Shown: positions 51,064 through 61,711 of the stretch, piece after piece
How the letters are laid out: each line of letters starts with the position of its first letter
How positions within the stretch are numbered: position 1 is the first letter of the stretch
NCBI RefSeq assembly: GCF_002242805.1
Contig: NZ_MCGQ01000008.1
Location: forward strand, 62,001-126,000
From: Streptomyces diastatochromogenes
GTDB lineage: Bacteria; Actinomycetota; Actinomycetes; Streptomycetales; Streptomycetaceae
Length of the DNA stretch: 64,000 nt
Reading direction: 5' to 3'
Notes under the pieces: generated by a model
Databases searched by the model: none
The model's input: the letters and a program-made list of their open reading frames with translations, nothing else
What the model was told of the DNA's origin: nothing
Position numbers and translations under genes: made by a program

Positions 51064-52248
51064 ATGGCCGGCATGACCTCCAGCGCGCGCCCGCACCTCA
51101 ACCGCCGTCTCGCCGAGTTCGGGACGACGATCTTCGCGGAGATGTCCGCCCTCGCCGTGTCGACCGGGTCGATCAACCTGGGCCAGGGCTTTCCCGACAC
51201 CGACGGCCCGGAGGAGGTCCGGGAGGCCGCCGTACGGGCGCTGCGCGACGGGCGCGGCAACCAGTACCCGCCAGGTCCGGGCGTCCCCGAGCTGCGCACC
51301 GCGATCGCCGCGCACCAGCAGACCCGCTACGGGCTGTCGTACGACCCCGACACCGAGGTGCTGGTCACGGCCGGCGCCACGGAGGCCATCGCGGCCTCCC
51401 TGCTGGCGCTGCTGGAGCCGGGCGACGAGGTGGTGGCCCTGGAGCCGTACTACGACTCCTACGCGGCGAGCATCGCGATGGCGGGCGGCAGGCGGGTGCC
51501 GGTGACGCTGCGGCCCCACGAGGGCCGCTTCCGGCTGGACCTGGACGAGCTGCGCGCGGCGGTCACGGACCGCACCCGGCTGCTGCTGATCAACACTCCG
51601 CACAACCCGACCGGTACGGTCCTCACGCGCGCCGAGCTGGCCGCGATCGCCGAGCTGGCGGTCGACCGGGACCTGCTGGTGGTGACGGACGAGGTCTACG
51701 AGCACCTGGTCTTCGACGACGCCGAGCACCTGCCGCTGGCCGCGTTCCCCGGGATGCGCGAGCGGACGGTGACGATCGGCTCGGCCGGCAAGACCTTCTC
51801 GTTCACCGGCTGGAAGGTCGGCTGGGTGACGGCGGCGCCGGAGCTGGTGACCGCGGTCCGCTCGGCGAAGCAGTTCCTGACGTACGTCTCCTCGGGCCCG
51901 TTCCAGTACGCGGTGGCGGAGGCCCTGGCGCTGCCCGACTCCTACTTCGACGGCTTCCGGCGGGACATGCTGGCCCGCCGCGACATCCTCGCGGAGGGGC
52001 TGACGGCAGCGGGCTTCGAGGTCTTCAAGCCGGCCGGCACCTACTTCATCACGACCGACATCCGCCCCCTCGGCGAGAAGGACGGCTTCGCCTTCTGCCG
52101 CGCCCTGCCCGAGCGGGCGGGCGTGGTGGCCATTCCCAACGCGGTCTTCTACGACGACCGCGAGGCGGGGGCGCCGTTCGTGCGCTTCGCGTTCTGCAAG
52201 CGCGAGGAGGTCCTGCGCGAGGCGGCGGAGCGGCTGCGGCGCATGTGA
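51064..52248 (+). CDS. Class I/II PLP-dependent aminotransferase
   Basis: The 394-residue fold-type I aminotransferase has INLGQGFPDTDGPEEV near the N-terminus and VTAGATEAIAASLLAL, then NTPHNPTGTVLTR, the typical class I block. The PLP Lys is in SAGKTFSFTGWKVGW and the Arg near the C-terminus is in FVRFAFCK. Similarity by pattern is to kynurenine-oxoglutarate transaminase/methionine aminotransferase (YbdL-type). ATG 51064 is followed by another in-frame ATG at 51073. It ends at a terminator shared with YbjN. Confidence 0.9.
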   Translation: MAGMTSSARPHLNRRLAEFGTTIFAEMSALAVSTGSINLGQGFPDTDGPEEVREAAVRALRDGRGNQYPPGPGVPELRTAIAAHQQTRYGLSYDPDTEVLVTAGATEAIAASLLALLEPGDEVVALEPYYDSYAASIAMAGGRRVPVTLRPHEGRFRLDLDELRAAVTDRTRLLLINTPHNPTGTVLTRAELAAIAELAVDRDLLVVTDEVYEHLVFDDAEHLPLAAFPGMRERTVTIGSAGKTFSFTGWKVGWVTAAPELVTAVRSAKQFLTYVSSGPFQYAVAEALALPDSYFDGFRRDMLARRDILAEGLTAAGFEVFKPAGTYFITTDIRPLGEKDGFAFCRALPERAGVVAIPNAVFYDDREAGAPFVRFAFCKREEVLREAAERLRRM

Positions 52249-52253
52249 GCCCT

Positions 52254-52277
52254 GTCCGGGGGCCTGCGCCCCCGGAC
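52254..52277. terminator. Bidirectional terminator between aminotransferase and ybjN-type gene
   Basis: Perfect ten-base arms (GTCCGGGGGC and GCCCCCGGAC) with a CTGC loop sit between two convergent stops. Confidence 0.88.
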
Positions 52278-52291
52278 CTGGCCGGACGTGG

Positions 52292-52822
52292 TTACTCCCC
52301 GTCTTCCTCGGGCTTCTCCGCGTCGTCGATCTCCTGCTCCAGACCCAGCTGCTCGACCAGCCACTTGTCGAACTCGATCGCGGCCCGCACCCAGCTGACC
52401 GTGGAGGAGACCCAGTGGTTGATGTCGACGCCGGTACCGATCAGCATCTGGGCCTCACCGATGAGGCGGACCGTGCCGTCGTCGTGGGTGTGGGTGTACA
52501 CCTTGGGCCACAGCGTGCGGCGGTTCCAGTCGTCGATGGACTCGAGCAGCTGCGGCTTCTCGTCGATCTTGTGGGGGCGGTCGTAGAAGGTCCGCACCGA
52601 GAAGACCGCCTGCTCCGGCTCCCCACGGAACATGAAGTACGTGCGGAACTGCTCCCACGGCGCCGCGAGGTCTCCCTCCTCGTCTACGACGTACTTCAGC
52701 TCCATCTGGTCGAGGAGCTGCTTCACGAGGTCCTGATCCGGGACGACGGGGCCACCCGGTCCCTGGGGCTGCGGCTCGGGCTGGCCCCCGAAGTTCGGAA
52801 TCGAGGACGGGTCGATGGTCAC
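52292..52822 (-). CDS. YbjN domain protein
   Basis: The 176-residue protein of the YbjN family (type III secretion chaperone-like fold) has LVKQLLDQMELKYVVDEEGDL and FRTYFMFRGEPEQAVFSVRTFYD in the core. WNRRTLWPKVYTHTHDDGTVRLIGEAQM follows. The acidic C-terminus (DDAEKPEEDGE) is typical. The start is GTG. In Streptomyces the family is conserved but its role is not settled. It is convergent with the aminotransferase. Confidence 0.9.
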   Translation of the reverse strand: MTIDPSSIPNFGGQPEPQPQGPGGPVVPDQDLVKQLLDQMELKYVVDEEGDLAAPWEQFRTYFMFRGEPEQAVFSVRTFYDRPHKIDEKPQLLESIDDWNRRTLWPKVYTHTHDDGTVRLIGEAQMLIGTGVDINHWVSSTVSWVRAAIEFDKWLVEQLGLEQEIDDAEKPEEDGE

Positions 52823-52961
52823 CGTGTTTTTCCCTTCGTACGGATTCCGTCATCCTCCCCCATGCGGGGAGGGGGGTGGCAAGCCCCGACGGGGCCTGTC
52901 AGCCGTCGGCTGACATGATCCGTCTGGACGGGTGGCGGGTCGGTGAGCGGCGGGGGGCGGC

Positions 52962-53432
52962 GTGGCGTCTCGAGGGTGGACCAGATGGGGCCTTTTCGCG
53001 CTGGTGGGGGCACTTCCCGTACTGGTCCTGGGGTGGCTGGCCGTGGTGGTGGTGAGGTTCGCGACCTCGGACTATCCGCTGGGCGGGGGCCCGGAGAAGG
53101 TGCCGTGCGCCGAGGCCCTGGACTTCGGTGGGGCGAAGCTGCCGGAGGGGGCGTACGACACCGAGTGCACGGTGCAGGCCTGGATGGACACCGACTACGA
53201 GGCCACCTTCCGGATGCCTCGGGCGGGGGTTCGTGACTGGCTGACGGGCACCTACCCGAAGGGGCCCGCGCCCGGCACGGAGCTGTGCGACGAGAGCGCG
53301 GACCTGTGTCTGAACCTTGACTCCGACGAGCACGCGCCCCCGGCCGGCGTCGACGCGAACGCGGTCGTCGTGAACGTGACGTACGAGGGCCCGGACACCG
53401 CGCGGGTGAGCTTCTCGGCGTTCACCGTGTGA
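52962..53432 (+). CDS. Small membrane-anchored protein of unknown function
   Basis: The 156-residue product begins with a basic N-terminus and one TM helix (about 10-33, GLFALVGALPVLVLGWLAVVVV), so the rest is probably outside. The outer domain has four Cys (KVPCAEA, DTECTVQ, TELCDES, ADLCLNL) spaced for two disulphides, and blocks such as AWMDTDYEATFRMPRAGV. I recognise no named family. The start is GTG at 52962. A terminator follows at 53463. Confidence 0.72.
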   Translation: MASRGWTRWGLFALVGALPVLVLGWLAVVVVRFATSDYPLGGGPEKVPCAEALDFGGAKLPEGAYDTECTVQAWMDTDYEATFRMPRAGVRDWLTGTYPKGPAPGTELCDESADLCLNLDSDEHAPPAGVDANAVVVNVTYEGPDTARVSFSAFTV

Positions 53433-53462
53433 AGCGTCTGAGCCGACCGCCGAAACGCGGCG

Positions 53463-53506
53463 GGCCCCCTCCTCCGGCCACCGGAAGGTGAGCGGAGGAG
53501 GGGGCC
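53463..53506. terminator. Bidirectional terminator upstream of clpB end
   Basis: Perfect 14-base arms (GGCCCCCTCCTCCG and CGGAGGAGGGGGCC) flank a 16-base loop between convergent genes. Confidence 0.88.
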
Positions 53507-53521
53507 GCACGCCGACGCGTC

Positions 53522-56119
<2,598 letters not shown>

Positions 56120-56203
56120 GTTCGCGTTCTCCTCCTCGGCGGCGGCTCGTCGGCCGTCTCTCCCGGACCGTCTCCCACTGCTGACTTAACCAGCGTACAC
56201 AAA

Positions 56204-56224
56204 GTTGAGTCTATTCCACTCAAG
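56204..56224. promoter_or_regulatory. HAIR operator (HspR-binding inverted repeat)
   Basis: GTTGAGT, seven bases, then ACTCAAG, 85 bp upstream of the clpB start. This matches the known HspR-associated inverted repeat CTTGAGT-N7-ACTCAAG with one mismatch. In Streptomyces HspR represses dnaK, clpB and lon, so heat induction of clpB is expected. Confidence 0.92.
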
Positions 56225-56280
56225 GTACGGGCGGCCCCCCACCTTGGGGATTGCAGCTTCCTGCAACTAGGTTTCGGCGC

Positions 56281-56694
56281 ATGCCCACCTACTCCCAGGA
56301 CCCGGCCGCCCCGGACGAGCCGTACCTCGCCTTCTGGCGGGAACGGCACCTGTGCACCCTGACCACGCTGCGTCCCGACGGCAGCCCGCACGTGGTGCCG
56401 GTCGGGGTGACGTACGACCCCGGGGCGCGGCTGGCCAGGGTGATCACGAACAAGACGAGCGCGAAGGTGTCCCACGTCCTCGCGGCCGGGCCCGAGGGCG
56501 CGCGGGTCGCCGTGTGCCAGGTGGACGGCCGGCGCTGGGCCACGCTGGAGGGCCGGGCGCAGGTGCGCACCGAGCCGGAGCGGGTGACGGAGGCGGAGCG
56601 GCGGTACGCCGAGCGCTACCACCGGGAGCCCGGGGAGAACCCCTCCCGGGTGGTGATCGAGATCACACTGGAGCGGGCGCTCGGGCGGGGCTGA
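56281..56694 (+). CDS. PPOX-class flavin/F420-dependent oxidoreductase
   Basis: The 137-residue split-barrel protein has the pyridoxamine-phosphate-oxidase-like opening LAFWRERHLCTLTTLRPDGSPHVVPVGV. The middle block VITNKTSAKVSHVLAAGP and AQVRTEPERVTEAERRYAERY follow. In actinobacteria this group often uses F420. The start MPTYSQDPAAPD is chosen at 56281. It lies divergent to clpB and ends at a long hairpin at 56789. Confidence 0.9.
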   Translation: MPTYSQDPAAPDEPYLAFWRERHLCTLTTLRPDGSPHVVPVGVTYDPGARLARVITNKTSAKVSHVLAAGPEGARVAVCQVDGRRWATLEGRAQVRTEPERVTEAERRYAERYHREPGENPSRVVIEITLERALGRG

Positions 56695-56788
56695 GGCGAG
56701 GGCTGAAGCAGGACTGAGGCGGGCCGGTCAACCGGTCGGTTTCGGCCACCTGGTACCGCTCCCATACCCCGAAATGTCGCCACAAACT

Positions 56789-56829
56789 GCAGCGGCGTCA
56801 CCGTGTTCAGGTCACGGTGACGCCGCTGC
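56789..56829. terminator. Bidirectional terminator with T-rich tail
   Basis: Perfect 17-base arms (56789-56805 and 56813-56829) enclose a seven-base loop, followed by a run of seven or more T on the plus strand near 56850. It separates the PPOX gene from the minus-strand Rieske-like gene. Confidence 0.9.
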
Positions 56830-56873
56830 GGGGGGAAGCACCTGAGCGATTTTTTTACGACGGGGGAATCGCG

Positions 56874-57209
56874 TCAGGCACTGCGGGGGGTGGCCGAAAT
56901 AGTCCTCAAGTCCGCGATCTCCGGTTCTGCCAGCCGGTGGTCACGTTGGTCCAGGTTCACAAAGATCATGCCGTACCGGATGGCACACCGGACCGGCTGC
57001 GGCGCCCCGCGGGGCTTGCGCAGGCACCGGTACGCCCGAACGTCCTCGTCCTCGTCCCGGGTGACGACGACCGGCTCGCCGAACACGGTCACCATCAGCG
57101 AGTCACCACTGTGGGGGATGGCGGTGACCAGGTCGATGAAGTGCCAGCCCGAGCGGTAGGCGGTGGCCATTTCGCGTCGGAAGGAGCGGTCGTCTGGTGG
57201 AGTGGTCAC
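56874..57209 (-). CDS. Rieske-like small protein with Arg in place of cluster His
   Basis: The 111-residue protein resembles the Rieske fold of ring-hydroxylating oxygenases: FGEPVVVTRDEDEDVRAYRC recalls GEPLVLVRDEDGEVRA, and YGMIFVNLDQ recalls the FGFVFVNLD that follows the Rieske domain. The cluster motif would be C-x-H then C-x2-H. Here it reads C62-L-R64 and C75-A-I-R78, so both His are Arg and a [2Fe-2S] Rieske cluster is unlikely in the normal form. The start is GTG with GGAG. It follows the DTAWS peptide gene by one base (TGACGTG), so the two are probably coupled. A role in binding the peptide or another redox partner is speculation. Confidence 0.7.
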   Translation of the reverse strand: MTTPPDDRSFRREMATAYRSGWHFIDLVTAIPHSGDSLMVTVFGEPVVVTRDEDEDVRAYRCLRKPRGAPQPVRCAIRYGMIFVNLDQRDHRLAEPEIADLRTISATPRSA

Positions 57210-57210
57210 G

Positions 57211-57402
57211 TCAGCTCCACGCGGTGTCGTCTGGGAAGGCGGCAGCGGTGCCCGCGTCGGTCTGGTCTGTTTTGGCCGTGACAGACCAAGCGGTGTCCGC
57301 TCGCACGTCACCCTTCGCGCCAGAGAGGCCACTCAGCGATCCGAAGGCCACAACGGCGGAGAAGGCGGCGACAAGTATCGAGCGAAGCATTCTCTTTCGC
57401 AT
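57211..57402 (-). CDS. Exported 63-residue peptide with DTAWS repeats
   Basis: The 63-residue product has a basic N-terminus (MRKRMLRS), a hydrophobic helix (ILVAAFSAVVAFGSL) and probable signal cleavage about residue 25-35. The mature part carries DTAWS twice, at 36-40 and as the very C-terminus (59-63). The spacer between them is VTAKTDQTDAGTAAAFPD. There is no Cys. The start may be Met1 or Met5. The gene is coupled to the Rieske-like gene downstream and divergent from the LuxR array, so it is a candidate signal peptide for one or more of those regulators. Confidence 0.7.
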   Translation of the reverse strand: MRKRMLRSILVAAFSAVVAFGSLSGLSGAKGDVRADTAWSVTAKTDQTDAGTAAAFPDDTAWS

Positions 57403-57495
57403 AGTCGGCTTCGTCCTCACTTGAAAGTCCCCTCTTCCCCCGTCGAACAAGACGATGGCTCATTCGGGCACGTCATGGCCACACATTCAGTGCAT

Positions 57496-57515
57496 CATGT
57501 TCCTGCATGTTCAGG
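57496..57515 (+). promoter_or_regulatory. Candidate operator, 10-bp direct repeat of CATGTTC
   Basis: CATGTTCCTG is followed directly by CATGTTCAGG, one helical turn apart. It lies 22 bp before the GTG start of the first LuxR gene and within the divergent region to the peptide gene. A regulator of either gene could bind here. Confidence 0.4.
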
Positions 57516-57536
57516 ACCCTGGGGGGTGGAGATTTG

Positions 57537-58517
57537 GTGACGAATCGCATTAAAGAGACACATCCCCATGCCTTGACCGATCTGTGTGAGGCAGGGAGCC
57601 GTCTCTACGCGAACGCGCTGCGCACTGGCCGTATCGCCCGCGCAGATGCGGAGGTCGCCCCCTGTCTGATGGAGTTCGACCTGCTCCATCCCGATCCTGA
57701 CGACCCGAACTGGCTGCGGCCCGTCCCCGCGTCGGTCGCCCTGGCCCAGCGGCTCAACCCCCTCGAGCGCGAAATCACCGAGCGCAGGCAGTTGTCAACC
57801 GAACTTGCTGAGGCGTTCGAGCCGTTCATGGACCTCAGCGCCCAGACGACGACGTCCGCGCACGCCGTCACCGTGCTGGAGGGCCTCGACCGGATCAACG
57901 CGGCACTCGACCTGGCGACGGCCCAGTGCCAGAACGAGGTCCTCACGGTCCAGCCGGCCCACCGCCACCCCGAACGCAGGCTCATCGAAGCGCTCGAACG
58001 TGACAAGCCCCTGATCGAGCGAGGAGTCCGGATCCGGACCCTCTACCAGCACACCGCCAGATACAGCCCCGAACGGCTGGCCTGGGTGGACCAGTTCGCC
58101 GCCGGCAAGGTGGAGTACCGCACCATCGACGAACTGGTGGAGCGGCTCATCATCTGCGACGACACCGTGGCGTTCATCCCCATCCGGGACGACCGTCAGG
58201 TGGCCCTGGAGCTGCGTCACCCCGGCCTGGTGCGCTACCTGATCAAGGTGTTCGAGTTCATGTGGAACCGGGCGGTGCCGCTGAGCGCCGGCGCGCCCTA
58301 CGAGACCGCCCCCGACGGCATCACCGACATCCAGCACTCCATCGCCAAGCTCCTGGTCGAGGGCCATGTCGACGAGGCCATCGCCCGCCGCCTGGGCATG
58401 AACGTCCGCACCTGCCGCGCCCACATCGCCAAGCTCGCCCAGGCCCTGGGCAGCGGCAGCCGGGCCCAGCTCGGATTTCTCATCGCCCAGTCCGGAATCC
58501 TGAAACAGGAGCCCTGA
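57537..58517 (+). CDS. TrmB/LuxR-type transcriptional regulator, array unit 1
   Basis: The 326-residue regulator has three parts. The N-terminus (about 10-75) looks like a TrmB-type winged helix (LCEAGSRLYANALRTGRIARADAE, then WLRPVPASVALAQRL). The middle (about 115-250) resembles a PLD/TrmB-like sensor (LERDKPLIERGVRIRTLYQHTARYS, then LVERLIICDDTVAFIPIRDD). The C-terminal LuxR HTH (about 255-320) has IAKLLVEGHVDEAIARRLGMNVRTCRAHIAKLAQAL. GTG 57537 has a GGTGGAG site. It is the most diverged of the five head-to-tail units and lies next to the peptide gene. Confidence 0.88.
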   Translation: MTNRIKETHPHALTDLCEAGSRLYANALRTGRIARADAEVAPCLMEFDLLHPDPDDPNWLRPVPASVALAQRLNPLEREITERRQLSTELAEAFEPFMDLSAQTTTSAHAVTVLEGLDRINAALDLATAQCQNEVLTVQPAHRHPERRLIEALERDKPLIERGVRIRTLYQHTARYSPERLAWVDQFAAGKVEYRTIDELVERLIICDDTVAFIPIRDDRQVALELRHPGLVRYLIKVFEFMWNRAVPLSAGAPYETAPDGITDIQHSIAKLLVEGHVDEAIARRLGMNVRTCRAHIAKLAQALGSGSRAQLGFLIAQSGILKQEP

Positions 58518-58538
58518 ACCACAGGGAGAGAGCCACCC

Positions 58539-59522
58539 GTGACCGCGAGAGCGCACGACCACGGACCGGAGGAACTGTGCGAGGCGGGTCTGCAGCTCTA
58601 CACCCGTGCGCTGCGTGAGGGCCAGGTCCCGGCCGGCGACGCCGACGCGCTGCCCTGCCTCCTCGACACGGGGCTCCTGCAGCCGGACGTGGCGGACGCG
58701 CGGCGACTGCGACCGGTGGCACCCTCCGTCGCCCTCACCCGCCTGCTGCGCGTCGTGGACGAGGACATAGCCCACCGGCGCCGGCAGGGCGCCCGGCTCA
58801 CCGAGGCGCTGGAGCCGCTCCTCGCCCTCGCGGCGCCGGACCCGGCCCCGGCGGACGCCGCGGGCATCCGGATGCTGAGCGGACTCGACCGGATCAACGT
58901 CGCCATCTCCGAGGCCATGGAGCAGGTCTCCGGAGAGATCCTCGCCATCCAGCCCCACGCCCGCGGCAACCTCGCCGCCCAGGCCACCTCCCTGGCCCGC
59001 GACCAGGCCCTGCTGGACCGGGGCGGCCGTATCCGCACCCTCTACCAGCACACCCAGCGCCATGTGCCGCTCGTCGTCGGCCGCTACGAGATGCTGCGCG
59101 GCGACGTGGAGGCCCGCACCCTGGACGAGGTCACCGAGCGACTGCTCATCATCGACCGCCGGGTGGCCTTCATCCCGGCGAACAAGGACCGCACGCTCGC
59201 CCTGGAGATCCGCCACCCGGCGCTGCTGGACCACTTCGCGATCATCTTCGACCGGCTCTGGCACCTGGCCACCCCGATGCATCCCGAGGCCGCCCAGCGG
59301 CCGACCCTGAACGGCGTCACCCCGCGCCAGCGCGCCATCGCCGGGCTGCTGATCGAGGGGCACACCGACGCCGTGATCGCCGACCGGCTCGGCATGAACG
59401 TCCGCACCGCCCGCGTCCACATCGCCAAGCTCGCCGCCACCCTGGGCAGCGAGAGCCGGGCCCAACTCGGCTACCTCATCGGACAGTCGGGGATACTCGA
59501 CCCGGAGGAGGAACACGAGTGA
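58539..59522 (+). CDS. TrmB/LuxR-type transcriptional regulator, array unit 2
   Basis: The 327-residue paralogue has the same layout: TrmB-like head (LCEAGLQLYTRALREGQVPAGDADALPCLL), PLD-like middle (ARDQALLDRGGRIRTLYQHTQRHVPLVVGRY) and LuxR HTH (IAGLLIEGHTDAVIADRLGMNVRTARVHIAKLAATL). The GTG start has GGGAGAG seven bases upstream and lies 21 bp after unit 1. It is closer to units 3 to 5 than to unit 1 in the HTH and the LLDRGGRIRTLYQHT segment. Confidence 0.88.
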   Translation: MTARAHDHGPEELCEAGLQLYTRALREGQVPAGDADALPCLLDTGLLQPDVADARRLRPVAPSVALTRLLRVVDEDIAHRRRQGARLTEALEPLLALAAPDPAPADAAGIRMLSGLDRINVAISEAMEQVSGEILAIQPHARGNLAAQATSLARDQALLDRGGRIRTLYQHTQRHVPLVVGRYEMLRGDVEARTLDEVTERLLIIDRRVAFIPANKDRTLALEIRHPALLDHFAIIFDRLWHLATPMHPEAAQRPTLNGVTPRQRAIAGLLIEGHTDAVIADRLGMNVRTARVHIAKLAATLGSESRAQLGYLIGQSGILDPEEEHE

Positions 59523-59589
59523 GCGCGGCGCCCCGCCTGCTGCGGTTCGGGCTGCCGCGGCGGATCCCGAAACTGGAGGAGATATCGGA

Positions 59590-60588
59590 GTGACCGCGGC
59601 ACCACACCGGGACCACGGAGCCGAAGAGCTGTGCGCCGCCGGGGTGAAACTGTACGAACAGGCCCTGCGCGACGGCCGGTTGCGCGTCGAGGAGGCCGTC
59701 GAGGCGCCCTGCCTCACCCGCTTCGGGCTGCTGCACCCGGCCCGCGACGAACCCGCCCGGCTCGAACCCGTCGCCCCCGCCGCCGCCCTGATCCGGATGC
59801 TGCGCGGCTCCCGGGCCCGGATCGCGGACGAGTACCGGCGCGAGGACCGGCTGGTGGAGCAGTTCGAGCCGCTGATGCGGACGGACGGACCGCGGGCCGC
59901 CGGCGCCGACACCCCGCTGCTGCGCCTGCACAGCGGCACCCAGCGGATCAACCAGGCCCTCACCGAGGCCATGGAGCAGGCGCGCCAGGAGGTCCTGTGC
60001 ATCCAGCCGAGCGCCGGCATGGCCGGTCCGCGCGGCGAGGCCGCCCATGACGTCGCCTACCACCGCGACCAGCGGCTGCTCGACCGCGGTGGCCGTATCC
60101 GCACCCTCTTCCAGCACACCGTGGTCCATCTGCCGGCCGTCCACGCCTACAACGAACGGCTCGTCGGCGACATCGAGGGCCGCTGCCTGGACGAGCTGAC
60201 CGACCGGCTCATCGTCATGGACCGTACGGTGGCCTTCCTGCCCGCGGACGACGACGGCGCCCTCGCGCTGGAGGTCCGCCACCCCGCGCTGGTCGCGTAC
60301 TTCGTGACCACCTTCGACCGGCTGTGGCGGCTGGCCACCCCCGTGTACCCGCAACCGGTCCGGCGCCCCACCCTGAAAGGCGTCACGCCCCGGCAGCGCG
60401 CCATCGCCCGGCTGCTGGTCGAGGGGCACACCGACGCCGTGATCGCGGAGCGGCTCGGCATGAACGTCCGCACCACCCGGGACCACATCGCCAGGCTCGC
60501 CACCACCCTCGGCAGCGACAGCCGGGCCCAACTCGGCTATCTGATAGCCAGGTCCGGGATCCTGGAGCTGGAGGAGGCCGCCCGGTGA
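59590..60588 (+). CDS. TrmB/LuxR-type transcriptional regulator, array unit 3
   Basis: The 332-residue paralogue has the head LCAAGVKLYEQALRDGRLRVEEAVEAPCLT and the sensor segment DQRLLDRGGRIRTLFQHTVVHLPAVHAYNERL. The HTH is IARLLVEGHTDAVIAERLGMNVRTTRDHIARLATTL. It ends ILELEEAAR, shared with unit 4. The GTG start has GGAGGA upstream. Its last bases overlap unit 4 (GTGA). Divergence is concentrated in the sensor, as expected if ligands differ. Confidence 0.88.
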   Translation: MTAAPHRDHGAEELCAAGVKLYEQALRDGRLRVEEAVEAPCLTRFGLLHPARDEPARLEPVAPAAALIRMLRGSRARIADEYRREDRLVEQFEPLMRTDGPRAAGADTPLLRLHSGTQRINQALTEAMEQARQEVLCIQPSAGMAGPRGEAAHDVAYHRDQRLLDRGGRIRTLFQHTVVHLPAVHAYNERLVGDIEGRCLDELTDRLIVMDRTVAFLPADDDGALALEVRHPALVAYFVTTFDRLWRLATPVYPQPVRRPTLKGVTPRQRAIARLLVEGHTDAVIAERLGMNVRTTRDHIARLATTLGSDSRAQLGYLIARSGILELEEAAR

Positions 60589-60725
60589 ACCACCCCGAGC
60601 ACGGGATCGAGGAGCTGTGCGCCACCGGCGCCCAGCTGTACGAGCAGGCCCTGCGGGTCGGCCACATCCGCGCCGTGGACGCGGCGGACGCCCCCTGCCT
60701 CACCGACCTCGGGCTGCTGCACCCG
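60532..60725 (+). repeat. Direct repeat, first copy (junction of units 3 and 4)
   Basis: This 194-base stretch spans the end of unit 3 and the start of unit 4. It is repeated at 61518-61711 (offset 986 bp) with about ten differences by eye. It marks the boundary of a tandem duplication. Confidence 0.85.
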
Positions 60726-61574
60726 TCCGTCGACGACCTCGGCCGGCTCGAACCCGTCGCCCCCGCCGCCCTGCTGAACCACCTGCTGCGCGGCTCCCGC
60801 GCCCGCATCGCCGAGGAACGCCGGCGCGAGGAGCGGCTGACGGAGCTGTTCGAGCCGCTGATGCGCGTCGAGCCCCGGCACAGCACCCACACCGACACCC
60901 CCACCCTGCGCATCCTCAGCGGCACGGAACGCATCAACGGCGCCATCAGCGACGCCATGGCCGAGGCCGCCGAGGAGGTGCTCTGCATCCAGCCCAGCAT
61001 CCACTACAACACCGACCGCGGCCGGACCGCACAGGCGGTGGCCATGGACCGCGACCAGGCGCTGCTCGACCGGGGCGGCCGGATCCGCACCCTCTACCAG
61101 CACACCCAGCGCCATGTGCCGCTCGTCCTCGCCCGGTACGAGGACCTGCGCGGGGAGGCGGAGGCGCGCACGCTGGACGAGCTGCCGGACCGGCTCATCG
61201 TCGTCGACCGCACGGTGGCGTTCATCCCGGCCGGCGACGACGGCCGGCTCGCCCTGGAGGTACGCCACCCGGCTCTGCTCCGCTTCTTCGTGACCGCCTT
61301 CGACCGCCTCTGGCGCCTGGCCACCCCGATGTACCCCGAGGCCGTCCAGCGCCCCTCCCTCAACGGCATCACCCCACGCCAACGCGCCATCGCCGCCCTG
61401 CTGGTGGAGGGCCACACCGACACCGTCATCGCCGACCGCCTCGGCATGAACGTGCGCACCGCCCGCGTCCACATCGCCAAACTCGCCACCACCCTCGGCA
61501 GCGACAGCCGCGCACAGCTCGGGTATCTGATAGCCAGGTCCGGGATCCTGGAGCTGGAGGAGGCCGCCCGGTGA
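60585..61574 (+). CDS. TrmB/LuxR-type transcriptional regulator, array unit 4
   Basis: The 329-residue paralogue begins VNHPEHGIEELCATGAQLYEQALRVGH. The sensor has DQALLDRGGRIRTLYQHTQRHVPLVLARYEDL. The HTH is IAALLVEGHTDTVIADRLGMNVRTARVHIAKLATTL, identical to that of unit 5. GTG overlaps the stop of unit 3 by three bases (GTGA). It ends SGILELEEAAR and again overlaps unit 5. Confidence 0.88.
   Translation: MNHPEHGIEELCATGAQLYEQALRVGHIRAVDAADAPCLTDLGLLHPSVDDLGRLEPVAPAALLNHLLRGSRARIAEERRREERLTELFEPLMRVEPRHSTHTDTPTLRILSGTERINGAISDAMAEAAEEVLCIQPSIHYNTDRGRTAQAVAMDRDQALLDRGGRIRTLYQHTQRHVPLVLARYEDLRGEAEARTLDELPDRLIVVDRTVAFIPAGDDGRLALEVRHPALLRFFVTAFDRLWRLATPMYPEAVQRPSLNGITPRQRAIAALLVEGHTDTVIADRLGMNVRTARVHIAKLATTLGSDSRAQLGYLIARSGILELEEAAR
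61404..61513 (+). repeat. 110-bp identical HTH-encoding block, first copy
   Basis: This stretch, encoding the LuxR recognition region of unit 4, is identical base for base to 62390-62499 in unit 5. Identity including silent sites indicates very recent duplication or gene conversion. Confidence 0.85.
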
Positions 61575-61711
61575 ACCACCGCGAGCACGGGATCGAGGAG
61601 CTGTGCGTCACCGGCGCCCAGCTGTACGAGCAGGCCCTGCAGGACGGCCATGTACGGGCCGTGGACGCGGCGGACGCCCCCTGCCTCACCGACCTCGGGC
61701 TGCTGCACCCG
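61518..61711 (+). repeat. Direct repeat, second copy (junction of units 4 and 5)
   Basis: Second copy of the 194-base junction repeat, 986 bp after the first. It spans the end of unit 4 and the start of unit 5, including the GTGA overlap. Confidence 0.85.

Noticed and set aside
56281..58517. Lanthipeptide or lasso-peptide cluster around the small peptide
   Set aside because: No LanB/C/M, lasso cyclase, B-protein or radical SAM enzyme is present, and the peptide has no Cys. The available evidence supports only a possible signalling peptide.
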